NCBI RefSeq assembly: GCF_963674925.1
Contig: NZ_OY771647.1
Coordinates: forward strand, 325,501-389,500
DNA: 64,000 nt
Source: an uncultured Draconibacterium sp.
Lineage (GTDB): Bacteria > Bacteroidota > Bacteroidia > Bacteroidales > Prolixibacteraceae
Direction of reading: 5' to 3'
Below the pieces are notes generated by a model, which had not been told where the DNA came from, did not search any database, and saw only the letters and a list, made by a program, of their open reading frames with translations. Below are positions 44,221-52,751 of the stretch, in pieces. The position numbers and the translations under genes are program-made. Within the stretch, counting starts at the first letter, position 1. Every line of letters begins with the position of its first letter.

Positions 44221-44691
44221 TTAAAAAGATTCATCCAATTTCCTGACAGCATCTTCCATTACTTTTAGGGCAGAATCGCCAATTTCAGCAGCACCATCAA
44301 TTATTTTGTCCAAATCCTCGTCAAAGTCTTCATCAATGTATTGCTGTATTTTATCGCCAATTTTATTTACGTCGTCTTTAAACAAGTCGTGTAGCATATC
44401 GCCAACACTCTCTTTATTTTTCAGCGCGTAGTATTTAATGATCAGTCCCTTAATTTTTATCTGATCTTCAACCGTAAAATCGTCGCGGTATTCGAGGTAC
44501 CACTCCGAGTTGTACTTTTCAAATTTCTCATCGGCCCACTCCCAGTCCTTCCGTCCATATTTTTTATGGTTATTATCTACCCGCTCAACAAAACGTTCAA
44601 ACCTGTCGAGATAATCTTCCTTCGTTGTTGGAGTAGAACATGCAAGCAACCAAACCAAACAACACACTATCAAATATTTTGAATACTTCAT
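44221..44691 (-). CDS. Lipoprotein with helical domain (DUF6565-like)
   Basis: A 156-residue lipoprotein (signal MKYSKYLIVCCLVWLLAC) with an acidic, mostly helical domain containing KEDYLDRFERFVERVDNNHK and a C-terminal amphipathic helix. The pattern resembles Bacteroidota DUF6565 lipoproteins, of unknown function. It ends 14 bases from the convergent barrel gene and follows the phosphoribosyltransferase gene by 22 bases. Confidence 0.6.
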   Translation of the reverse strand: MKYSKYLIVCCLVWLLACSTPTTKEDYLDRFERFVERVDNNHKKYGRKDWEWADEKFEKYNSEWYLEYRDDFTVEDQIKIKGLIIKYYALKNKESVGDMLHDLFKDDVNKIGDKIQQYIDEDFDEDLDKIIDGAAEIGDSALKVMEDAVRKLDESF

Positions 44692-44713
44692 TTCGAATTC
44701 CTGTTTCAGCTAA

Positions 44714-45112
44714 TTATGGTTTCCAGGGCCATTTTACACAATCTTTAATTTCGGGAAACAGCACATAGTCAGCTCTTCCTTTCATGGCGCAGGTTTTTAC
44801 ATGTAAACCTTTTAACTGTTCAAGTGCAGCCTCCATGGTTTTACCCGACACCGATACATCATCGACCAATAAAATACGTTTCCCTTCCAAATCCCAGTTG
44901 GCTTTTTCCAATACTTTGGGCTCGTTGTAGCGTGGATTATTTTCGTCATCGCGGTAATTCAGTGTCATCACCAACAGTTCAGCATCAAGATGATATGCCA
45001 CCATCGTTGCCGCCGGAACACCGCCTGTGCCAATGCCAATTACCACATCAATTTGGGGAAACTCAATTATTTTAAGTCGTTCTGTTATTTCTTTAAACGA
45101 TAATGGTACCAT
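44714..45112 (-). CDS. Phosphoribosyltransferase family protein
   Basis: A 132-residue type I phosphoribosyltransferase fold. The PRPP-binding loop is RILLVDDVSVSGKT (about residues 82-95), preceded by VIGIGTGGVPAA. It lacks the extended hood of hypoxanthine or orotate enzymes, and the acceptor is unknown; short relatives use purines or have regulatory roles. It starts 13 bases after the big sensor kinase gene ends, in the same direction. Confidence 0.8.
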   Translation of the reverse strand: MVPLSFKEITERLKIIEFPQIDVVIGIGTGGVPAATMVAYHLDAELLVMTLNYRDDENNPRYNEPKVLEKANWDLEGKRILLVDDVSVSGKTMEAALEQLKGLHVKTCAMKGRADYVLFPEIKDCVKWPWKP

Positions 45113-45125
45113 CTTTCTTTGTTTT

Positions 45126-48100
45126 CTAATTTTTCAATGTTTCCTCGTACACCGGTATTTCAAGAAAGAACGTTGTGCCTTTTCCCATCTCGGTTTCGAA
45201 CCAGATTCTGCCGGCAAAATTTTCAACGATATTCTTTACAATCGAAAGTCCTAATCCCATTCCACTGGTTTTGGTGGTAAAACTCGGACTAAACAACTTA
45301 TCGCGCAACTCGGTATCAATACCTGAACCGTTATCTTCCACCGAAATTACTGCCATGTGATGGCGTCGGTCGAGCCTGATTTTAATCCTGCCTTTACGGC
45401 CCTCGGGAATGGCCTGAATGGCATTTCGAATCAGGTTTATAATTGCCCGCGACAACTGTTCCCTATCCGCATTTACTTCAAGATTTTCGTAGCCGTTCGA
45501 ATCAAATTTAATGTCGATTTCACTGTGTGTTCCGTACAAATCGATCGATTTTTTCAGCTGCTCGGATAAACAGAATACCTGGTTACGGGCCGTTGGAATT
45601 TTTGCAAAGTTCGAGAATTCGGTAGCAATATTCGAAAGGTTGTCGATTTGCTCGATAAGTGTTGAGGTCACCCGATCAACAAATTCGTTGTATTCTTCGT
45701 TTTTCCCTTTGGCGCGTTGCAAATACTGGATGTTCAGCTTCATCGGCGTAAGCGGGTTTTTAATCTCGTGTGCAATTTGTTTTGCCATTTCGCGCCATGC
45801 CGATTCCCTTTCCGATCGTGCCAGCAAATCGGCACTCACTGCCAACTCATCAACCTTTTTATTGTATTCCCGAACCAGGCTTCCAATTTCATCTTTCCGG
45901 TTATATTGAATAGGTTCGTTACGTTTACCCAACTGCATTTTTCGCAGGTTTTCCTGGATAACAACCAATGGGCGGGTAATTTGATTAGCAATAAAAACTG
46001 CAGCAATAATACTGGCTAAAAACAGTAGTACATACAAATTAATAAAAGCCACAATAAAGGTGGAAATCTCCTGGCTGTAATTATCCTGCCGGATAAAATA
46101 AGGCAGATTGATAACCCCCAGGTAATCGCCAAAATTATTGATAATTGGACGATACGCCGACAGGTACGACAACTTCCCGATATTCTCGGGCTGGAAATAA
46201 CTGATAGAGTAATTCTGATACACTTCGTAGTTGGCACGGGCATTTATGCGCGACGATACAAGTCCGCGCTCAAAAATCTCGAAACGCGAAGAAGCGATAA
46301 GTGCCCCGTCAATTCCGTAAATATTAATATCAGTTCTGAAAATGTTGGAGAGTTTTGCCAGCTCTTCACGCATCCATTCTTCCAGTTCCGGCGTTATCTC
46401 GTGTTTGTCGGTCAGGCGCATATCAATTTCTTCCGAAATCGACTTCATTTTCTCATTCAAATCGTCCTGATGTTTCTGCCGGTATTCTTTCACGTTGTAG
46501 AAAAGCGTAGCACCGGCGACAACCATTAACGAAACAAAAACAATGGAGATAATGGCTGCCTGTATCTTAAATTTCAGATCGAAAAATACTTTTCTTCCCC
46601 GAATCGAGCGATTAACGATCATTAAAACAACAAGCAGAGTTAGAAAGTAGAATACAAACAAATACGGGAAAGAAATCAGGTAATCGATAGGTGTTAGCAA
46701 CTCCCTGGAAACAACCACATAATTCTGCTGGCTGGTACGATAAACCAGGTGTTCGTATTTTCCCTGACGAAGAAATGAAAACTCATCATCCGATTTCAGG
46801 TAAACATGCCCGTTGTAATTGTAATTGTAATCGCCATACTTATCGGCAAGTTCTCCGGCATAATATTTTGCATAATTGAATTTACGATATTTTTCCGGAC
46901 GAGTCATCGATTTATCAATCAGCAACTCGGGAAAACCAATGCCTTCGAACAATAAGTCAGAATCCAAATCAATATAAATGGTTATCCCTTCTCCTCCATC
47001 AACCAAGGGATAGTGCAAACGGCCGGTGTATGAAATCCTTCCGTTCATATTATCCATAAAATAAAAATTCGTGCCGGGGATTTGAATTCCTTCCGATTCT
47101 ATTTTGTCATTCAGGTAGGGCATGCACGATACTTCATAATTATCGGGAGGGATAAGCAAATTACTTTCCTCGCGACACACCAGAATATTTAAGAGGTACT
47201 TTCTGAAATAGGAATTAAAATACGATTGCCTGATGTGTTCAATGGCATCCTCATCTCTGTTTTGAAGTAACAACGTAGGTATATCCGGATCTTTTGTAAT
47301 CCGCTGTTGTATCTCGGTCATAAAAACTTCAGCAGCCGGATCGCGCTCAGCAACCAGCGTTACAGCCAGTAGTTTCTGCTGTCCTTTATCCATTTTGCTG
47401 ATAGTACGGTTAATTACTACCAGGGAGTAAACCGAAACCACTGCCACATAAATAATCAGATAACTTAAGGTAAAGGTTTGCAGATAATGCCGTGTAATCA
47501 GCGAAGAAAGGATTACACAAATAATAAAGAGCAACAGTGCGTAAATAGATACATTTTGTACAGCGATGTACTGTACTCCGGCAAAGAATAAACTAATAGC
47601 CAGCGTTAATAAAACCAGTTGGTAGAGTTTAAAATTTTTAAGCGTTTTTTCGTTTACCCTGATAGTAAAAAATACAACTCCCAAAAGCAACAAACTTATC
47701 GAAAAAATCCCCAAAACACTTTGTGGCGAGATATCGATAATTTTATTCAGCGCAAACGAAACGGTTGAATTATAGATGAGTTCTTTTATCAAATTATCGA
47801 CCAATAAATACAGGCTGGCATTAAAAATTAAGAGCAGGATTATGATTATTTTTCGGGGTAAAACCGAGTTCTTCTGCAAATCACGAATATTCAGGTCGAT
47901 GGCAAAATTGTATATCCAGAAAAGGAAGAATATGGCCAGAAGAAAATAATCGCCCAGCGATGGCAACCAGTCGTTTATGGCAAAATAATCGGGGCTAAAA
48001 AATCTCAGGTGGAAGAATACCTTGGGCACCTGAAAAATGAGGTGAATCCAATACACCACAAACAACGCTACTCCCAGCGAAACCAGTTTCAGGAAAAAAG

Positions 48101-48809
48101 GTGCGTCGTTGTCGACAAATTCCTTCCGGAAATAAAACAGCAGTAAAATAAGCCCGATAAAATAAATGGCCCCGGGAAAATACAGCTGATTGGTGGTACA
48201 CAAATAATTTCCGTAAGGCAAAAGTGTAAACAGGTAATCGCCTTTCAGGTCGACAATATCGTAACCGTGATTAAATTTTTCTGTTCGTATAATATAATCG
48301 CCGGGCAGCTTGTAACTTTTAAAGAAATTATTTTGCAGGTATTTGTTTTCGTAAGTATAGTTGCGTTTTACTAAATGAAAAACAGCTGCCGTATACTCAC
48401 CAACATTCATGGTATCAACCAGGTAATATCCATTGGGCAATTTGACCAGGCCACTGGTTTTTGGCAGATCTTCCAGGCGGTCGTAGAAAGTAATTCCGCG
48501 GTCGGACCAAAAAAACAGTTCATTATTTTTAAAAACCATTGCACCAAACCCGGTTTCGCGGATAAGCGTTTCATCCTGGCTAAAAAATTCGCTAATATCC
48601 TCATCCAGTTCGTCTTCAATCAGCACCTGTTTAATTTCCAGCAGCTTATTTTGAAGCTCAGCTTCGTTTGCCAGTAGCTGAGACTGAAAATCGTCGATAA
48701 GTTTGGTTTCAGGATTTCGCCGTAACAAACCATTTTCGAGAATGGCTGCCACAACCAAAATACCGATGGCTAAAATGAGATAAGTATATTTATTGAATTT
48801 AACCGACAT
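45126..48809 (-). CDS. Large NtrY-like sensor histidine kinase
   Basis: A 1227-residue kinase with about 12 membrane helices: one at the N-terminus, a periplasmic sensor region (about residues 30-200), a run of eight helices (about 208-460), a second sensor region (about 480-700), two helices, a third loop and a final helix before a HAMP-like linker (ITRPLVVIQENLRKMQLG). The phospho-acceptor is in AKQIAHEIKNPLTPMKLN (about residue 1016) and the ATPase lobe has NLIRNAIQAI, DNGSGID and GMGLGLSIVKNI. No response regulator is adjacent. It follows rlmH by three bases. The kinase module is NtrY-like; the signal is unknown. Confidence 0.88.
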   Translation of the reverse strand: MSVKFNKYTYLILAIGILVVAAILENGLLRRNPETKLIDDFQSQLLANEAELQNKLLEIKQVLIEDELDEDISEFFSQDETLIRETGFGAMVFKNNELFFWSDRGITFYDRLEDLPKTSGLVKLPNGYYLVDTMNVGEYTAAVFHLVKRNYTYENKYLQNNFFKSYKLPGDYIIRTEKFNHGYDIVDLKGDYLFTLLPYGNYLCTTNQLYFPGAIYFIGLILLLFYFRKEFVDNDAPFFLKLVSLGVALFVVYWIHLIFQVPKVFFHLRFFSPDYFAINDWLPSLGDYFLLAIFFLFWIYNFAIDLNIRDLQKNSVLPRKIIIILLLIFNASLYLLVDNLIKELIYNSTVSFALNKIIDISPQSVLGIFSISLLLLGVVFFTIRVNEKTLKNFKLYQLVLLTLAISLFFAGVQYIAVQNVSIYALLLFIICVILSSLITRHYLQTFTLSYLIIYVAVVSVYSLVVINRTISKMDKGQQKLLAVTLVAERDPAAEVFMTEIQQRITKDPDIPTLLLQNRDEDAIEHIRQSYFNSYFRKYLLNILVCREESNLLIPPDNYEVSCMPYLNDKIESEGIQIPGTNFYFMDNMNGRISYTGRLHYPLVDGGEGITIYIDLDSDLLFEGIGFPELLIDKSMTRPEKYRKFNYAKYYAGELADKYGDYNYNYNGHVYLKSDDEFSFLRQGKYEHLVYRTSQQNYVVVSRELLTPIDYLISFPYLFVFYFLTLLVVLMIVNRSIRGRKVFFDLKFKIQAAIISIVFVSLMVVAGATLFYNVKEYRQKHQDDLNEKMKSISEEIDMRLTDKHEITPELEEWMREELAKLSNIFRTDINIYGIDGALIASSRFEIFERGLVSSRINARANYEVYQNYSISYFQPENIGKLSYLSAYRPIINNFGDYLGVINLPYFIRQDNYSQEISTFIVAFINLYVLLFLASIIAAVFIANQITRPLVVIQENLRKMQLGKRNEPIQYNRKDEIGSLVREYNKKVDELAVSADLLARSERESAWREMAKQIAHEIKNPLTPMKLNIQYLQRAKGKNEEYNEFVDRVTSTLIEQIDNLSNIATEFSNFAKIPTARNQVFCLSEQLKKSIDLYGTHSEIDIKFDSNGYENLEVNADREQLSRAIINLIRNAIQAIPEGRKGRIKIRLDRRHHMAVISVEDNGSGIDTELRDKLFSPSFTTKTSGMGLGLSIVKNIVENFAGRIWFETEMGKGTTFFLEIPVYEETLKN

Positions 48810-48812
48810 TAG

Positions 48813-49286
48813 CTATTCATGATGATACGGTTCGCCTTTCAAAATTGTCATTGCTCTGTATATTTGCTCTACGCACAACAATCGCACCATTTGATGCGAA
48901 AATGTTAATCGCGACAGTGAAATTTTTGAACTGGCATGTTTATACACTTCTTCAGAGAAACCGTATGGGCCGCCCACTACAAGTATCAGCTCTTTGGGGC
49001 CGCTTATCATTTTCTTCTCTAAAAACTGCGAAAACTCCACCGACGAAAACATCTTCCCTTTTTCATCGAACAAATGCAACTCCTTGCCAGCAGCCAGTTT
49101 TGAAAGAATAATTTCGCCTTCTTTATTTTTTTGTATCTCCGGGTTAGTATTCTTTCCCTTTTTAATATCCGGAATAACTTCCATCTCGAAACTGATGTAA
49201 TGTTTCAGGCGTTTCAAGTATTCGTTCATCCCATCGCGTAAATAGGCCGCATCAGTTTTACCAACAACCAGTAATGTAATCTTCAT
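48813..49286 (-). CDS. rlmH: 23S rRNA (pseudouridine-1915 N3)-methyltransferase RlmH
   Basis: A 157-residue SPOUT-fold methyltransferase that modifies pseudouridine 1915 in helix 69 of 23S rRNA. Diagnostic segments are VVGGPYGFSEEV (SAM-binding knot), ISLSRLTFSHQMVRLLCVEQ and the C-terminal GEPYHHE. Length and ends are those of the family. The start is ATG 49286; the 245 bases upstream separate it from the divergent DUF4783 gene and must carry both promoters, though no full consensus was found. Confidence 0.97.
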   Translation of the reverse strand: MKITLLVVGKTDAAYLRDGMNEYLKRLKHYISFEMEVIPDIKKGKNTNPEIQKNKEGEIILSKLAAGKELHLFDEKGKMFSSVEFSQFLEKKMISGPKELILVVGGPYGFSEEVYKHASSKISLSRLTFSHQMVRLLCVEQIYRAMTILKGEPYHHE

Positions 49287-49531
49287 TTCACAAAAATCGT
49301 TTATGTACAGAAGTTATGTGTAGCACGTCAGATTTTATCCGATTCTCAAACTTTCGGATAGACAAAATGGCACCAACACATAATCCTCTGAAGGCGAATT
49401 AAATATAATTATGTTTCTACAACAATCGCCCAATTGATTTTTAATTTTATAAATTTACAGTAAAAATAAGCGTATAAAAGTGTTTTTGCATAGTTTTTGC
49501 TTATTATGCAACACATATACTGAATTAAAAT

Positions 49532-49948
49532 ATGATGAGAAATTTTAAACATATATTTTCAATTATTCTGATATTTTGTAGTTTCCTGGCAGGGGCTGCT
49601 CATATCCCTCAGGATAAAAAGGTTCCGAACGAAATTAATGTTGGTTTGGCAACCGGAGATGCAAAAGTACTCTCCTCTTATTTTAACCAAAACGTAGAAC
49701 TGGTAGTGCTTGATAACGACAATGTTTACAGCAAAGCCCAGGCCCAACAAATTGTAACCAACTTTTTCAGTAAATTCCCACCGATAGAAAATAATGCTTT
49801 TAGCATTATTCACGACAGTGGAAAAGAGAATGCCCAATACGTAATCGGGAAATTAAAAACAGAAAAAGGCGATTTCAGGGTTTACTTTTTGCTGAAACAA
49901 AACGATGGCAAACAATACATTCACCAACTACGAATTGAACAACAATAA
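49532..49948 (+). CDS. DUF4783 family exported protein
   Basis: A 138-residue protein with a signal peptide (to about residue 23, near GAAH) and an NTF2-like/SnoaL-type fold, matching Bacteroidota DUF4783 proteins: KAQAQQIVTNFFSKFPP and the closing IHQLRIEQ. Function unknown; probably binds a small ligand in the periplasm. Two ATG codons at 49532 and 49535 can start it. Its stop overlaps the YihY start by one base (TAATG). Confidence 0.75.
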   Translation: MMRNFKHIFSIILIFCSFLAGAAHIPQDKKVPNEINVGLATGDAKVLSSYFNQNVELVVLDNDNVYSKAQAQQIVTNFFSKFPPIENNAFSIIHDSGKENAQYVIGKLKTEKGDFRVYFLLKQNDGKQYIHQLRIEQQ

Positions 49949-50880
49949 TGGCCGGCATGGCATTGGAAAAAATCACTTTTAAGCGAATTAAAAAGCTGAG
50001 CGAAAGAGCCGTTGAACACGCCAAACGTATTTCGCTCCCCCTTTTTGATGGGGTTCCTTTGTACGATGTTTTGTTGTTTTTCTGGAGAAGTATCGTCGAC
50101 GGATCAATAACAACGCGTGCATCAGGAATTGCTTTTTCCTTTTTTATTGCCTTGTTTCCCGGTATCATTTTCCTTTTCACTCTGATTCCTCTCAGTGGAT
50201 TTCAGGATGAGCTATTTGTAATTATTCAGGAGATAGTTCCAGTAAGTGTCTGGCCAACAATAGAAGAAACCATTACTGAAATTGTGATGCGCCCCCGCGG
50301 TGATTTGCTGTCGCTGAACTTTGTTATGGCACTCATTTTTGCCACCAACGGTTTTGTTTCGATGATGAGCGCTTTTGATGCAACTGTACACAATATCAAT
50401 CGCCGAAAATGGTGGAGCCAGTATATTGCAGCAGCTCTTATGCTCGTAGTTTTTACCGTTGCCCTTACCGTTGCGATCGCCCTGCTAACCGGAGGCCAGA
50501 TGTTAATCAATTACCTCGACCGTATTGATATTATACAAGACAATTTTCTGGTGTATCTGTTAATCGCGGGCAAGTGGATTATAACGATTACGATCTTCTT
50601 TTTTGCCTTCTCATTTCTGTATTATATGGCGCCGGCAAAAAAAACAAAATGGCGTTTTATCTCGGCAGGAGGTACTTTGGCAACCGTACTCAGCATTGTT
50701 GGTTTTGCAGCCATGTCGTATTACCTCAATAATTTTAGCCAATACAACAAACTTTACGGCTCTATCGGAACGCTGTTGGCCATCCTTTTTCTGATGTATG
50801 TAATGTCGTTGATTTTGCTGATCGGATTTGAGCTGAATGCCAGTATTTACCAGGCACACACCTACCAGGAAGATGACTAG
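49948..50880 (+). CDS. YihY/UPF0761 family inner-membrane protein
   Basis: A 310-residue membrane protein with about six helices, of the YihY/BrkB (virulence factor BrkB, once mis-called RNase BN) family. Typical segments are TTRASGIAFSFFIALFPG and the late YGSIGTLLAILFLMYVMSL. Function is unknown; a transport role has been proposed. Coupled to the DUF4783 gene by a one-base overlap. Confidence 0.9.
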   Translation: MAGMALEKITFKRIKKLSERAVEHAKRISLPLFDGVPLYDVLLFFWRSIVDGSITTRASGIAFSFFIALFPGIIFLFTLIPLSGFQDELFVIIQEIVPVSVWPTIEETITEIVMRPRGDLLSLNFVMALIFATNGFVSMMSAFDATVHNINRRKWWSQYIAAALMLVVFTVALTVAIALLTGGQMLINYLDRIDIIQDNFLVYLLIAGKWIITITIFFFAFSFLYYMAPAKKTKWRFISAGGTLATVLSIVGFAAMSYYLNNFSQYNKLYGSIGTLLAILFLMYVMSLILLIGFELNASIYQAHTYQEDD

Positions 50881-50884
50881 GGAA

Positions 50885-50947
50885 GGATTACTGATTAAGG
50901 ATTATTGATTAATTTGATCTGATAACTGAGACTGGAGACTGAGACTG
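50885..50947. repeat. Short tandem-like intergenic repeats
   Basis: Two near copies of GGATTACTGATTAA are followed by ACTGAGACTGGAGACTGAGACTG, a run of GAGACTG-like units. It fills the gap between the convergent YihY and rhomboid genes. No terminator hairpin was found here. Confidence 0.6.
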
Positions 50948-50951
50948 TAAA

Positions 50952-51833
50952 CTACTTCTTCCCTTGTTTAAAAAGCAACTCCTTTTCTTTTTTGGTTAAA
51001 CTCTCGTAACCTGATTTTGCAATTTTATCCAGAATACGATTGATCTCGTCTTGCTGTTTATGTTTCAGGCGGTTGTATTCATGATCGTCGCGCGGAGGTT
51101 TTCGGTAAGTAACTTTCATTTTACTTTTATGCTTAAAAAGTCCGCCTAAAAACTCGCCAATTTTATTCACTAAATTTACCAGTCCCGCACCCATATCTTT
51201 TCCTTTTCGCAATTGATAAATATAAAACCATCCCCAAAAAGCACCTCCCAAATGCGCAATATTACCACCGGGATTTGTTGAAGAAATACCGATTACGGAT
51301 AATAAAACGTAAAAAGCAGCTACATATTTCAATGGAAAACGACCGATAAAAAACAGGTGTATCTCGCGGTTGGGATCGTAAAAAGCAATGGCCACCAGAA
51401 CTGCAAATATGGATGCAGAAGCCCCTAACAGCAAAGCGTTATCAGAACTGAATACAGGAAGAAGATTGTAGGCAATAACATATAAAAAAGCGCCCCAGAG
51501 TCCGCCCATAAGATAAACGCCCAACAGCTTGCCTCCTTCAAAATGATAAAGAAACAATTGCCCGAACCAGTACAGGCCAAGCATATTAAACAGGAGATGA
51601 ATAAAGCCCTGGTGTAAAAACATGTAGGTTATCGGGGTCCACGGGCGTTGTGCTAACACATCAGCAACCGAAGGCACTGACAACCATTGGTACACAGGAA
51701 AACTTTGGCCGCTCAGGTAAAAGAATACACCGATTATTTTCAGCAAAAGAAATACTCCAATGTTTATGTAGATCAAGCGGGTTAAAGCCGATCCTTCTTT
51801 AAACGTTCTTTTTATATCGCCTGCAATATCCAC
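50952..51833 (-). CDS. Rhomboid-family intramembrane serine protease
   Basis: A 293-residue rhomboid with six or seven helices. The catalytic serine is in LLGASASIFAVL and the histidine in IAHLGGAFWGWFY; the WxR-like loop (QRPWTPITYMFLHQGFIHL) and the downstream NMLGLYWFG are in place. A basic soluble tail of about 80 residues (to KEKELLFKQGKK) follows. It cleaves transmembrane substrates; targets are unknown. Second of two rhomboid genes, 18 bases after the first. Confidence 0.9.
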   Translation of the reverse strand: MDIAGDIKRTFKEGSALTRLIYINIGVFLLLKIIGVFFYLSGQSFPVYQWLSVPSVADVLAQRPWTPITYMFLHQGFIHLLFNMLGLYWFGQLFLYHFEGGKLLGVYLMGGLWGAFLYVIAYNLLPVFSSDNALLLGASASIFAVLVAIAFYDPNREIHLFFIGRFPLKYVAAFYVLLSVIGISSTNPGGNIAHLGGAFWGWFYIYQLRKGKDMGAGLVNLVNKIGEFLGGLFKHKSKMKVTYRKPPRDDHEYNRLKHKQQDEINRILDKIAKSGYESLTKKEKELLFKQGKK

Positions 51834-51851
51834 AGCTATTCCATCTTGTAT

Positions 51852-52580
51852 TTAGTAAAAACGATTCGAGTGTTTGTTCCAGTATTTGATCATAAAATAC
51901 CCAAACAACATGCCGCCAAGGTGGGCAAAGTGAGCAACACTTCCCTGAATTCCGGATACACCAAAGAACAATTCCAAAGCACCGTAACCAATTACAAAAT
52001 ACTTGGCTTTAATGGGTATTGGAGGAAAGAGCAACATCAGCTCGGTATTTGGGAACAACATTCCGAAACCTAATAAAATGCCAAAAACCGCCCCCGAAGC
52101 ACCTACCGTTGGCGTATTCATAAATGTTGTAATCTTTTCGGAAACCGTACCGGGAATATATTTTCCCTGCGCTGCAATCTCTTTGAAATAAGCCAGCTGA
52201 TCGGGTGCAACATGTGCAACAGCAACTTTATACTCAACATAAGTAACCAGCAGTTGAATAAGTGCCGCTCCTACCCCTGTAACCAAATAAAAAGTAAGAA
52301 AACGTTTTGGGCCCCAAACACCTTCCAACACACGTCCAAACATATACAACGCAAACATATTGAAGAAGATATGCCCAAATCCCGGTGTACTGTGCATAAA
52401 CATGTAAGTAAAAACCTGGTATAACCTGAATTTTTCAGAAAGCGGGAAATACAAACCCAGAATGGAATACAGATCAGTTCCGGTTTGCTTTAAAACAATG
52501 GTGGCAATAAAAAACAACACGTTGGCAAGAATCAGGTTCTTAACCACAGGCGGCATATTTAAGGCTGGACGATAATTCAT
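51852..52580 (-). CDS. Rhomboid-family intramembrane serine protease
   Basis: A 242-residue rhomboid. Catalytic serine in TVGASGAVFGILLGFG, histidine in VAHFAHLGGMLFGYFM; the HxxxN pair on TM2 is in HIFFNMFALYMFG. It is shorter than its neighbour and lacks the long tail. First gene of the pair, with a near-ideal Bacteroidota promoter 21 bases upstream. Active-site residues are intact, so it is predicted to be an active protease. Confidence 0.92.
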   Translation of the reverse strand: MNYRPALNMPPVVKNLILANVLFFIATIVLKQTGTDLYSILGLYFPLSEKFRLYQVFTYMFMHSTPGFGHIFFNMFALYMFGRVLEGVWGPKRFLTFYLVTGVGAALIQLLVTYVEYKVAVAHVAPDQLAYFKEIAAQGKYIPGTVSEKITTFMNTPTVGASGAVFGILLGFGMLFPNTELMLLFPPIPIKAKYFVIGYGALELFFGVSGIQGSVAHFAHLGGMLFGYFMIKYWNKHSNRFY

Positions 52581-52600
52581 TCGTATATTTTTTAATTTTT

Positions 52601-52631
52601 CAAAAGTAACTGATGAAAGCCGGCACCCAAA
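52601..52631 (-). promoter_or_regulatory. Consensus Bacteroidota promoter of the rhomboid pair
   Basis: On the minus strand TTTG (52628-52631), a 19-base spacer and TACTTTTG (52601-52608) match the TTTG-N19-TAnnTTTG consensus exactly. The start of transcription is expected near 52595, about 15 bases before the first rhomboid ATG. Confidence 0.75.
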
Positions 52632-52751
52632 AGTCCGAACCTTATACTGTTACTTTCTGAATTCAACATTCTTCGTTTGTTTATTGTTTTAAGGCAAGTG
52701 AGTTACAATGACCACGCCAATATTTTAAAACCTCAAATTAACGACAATCTG

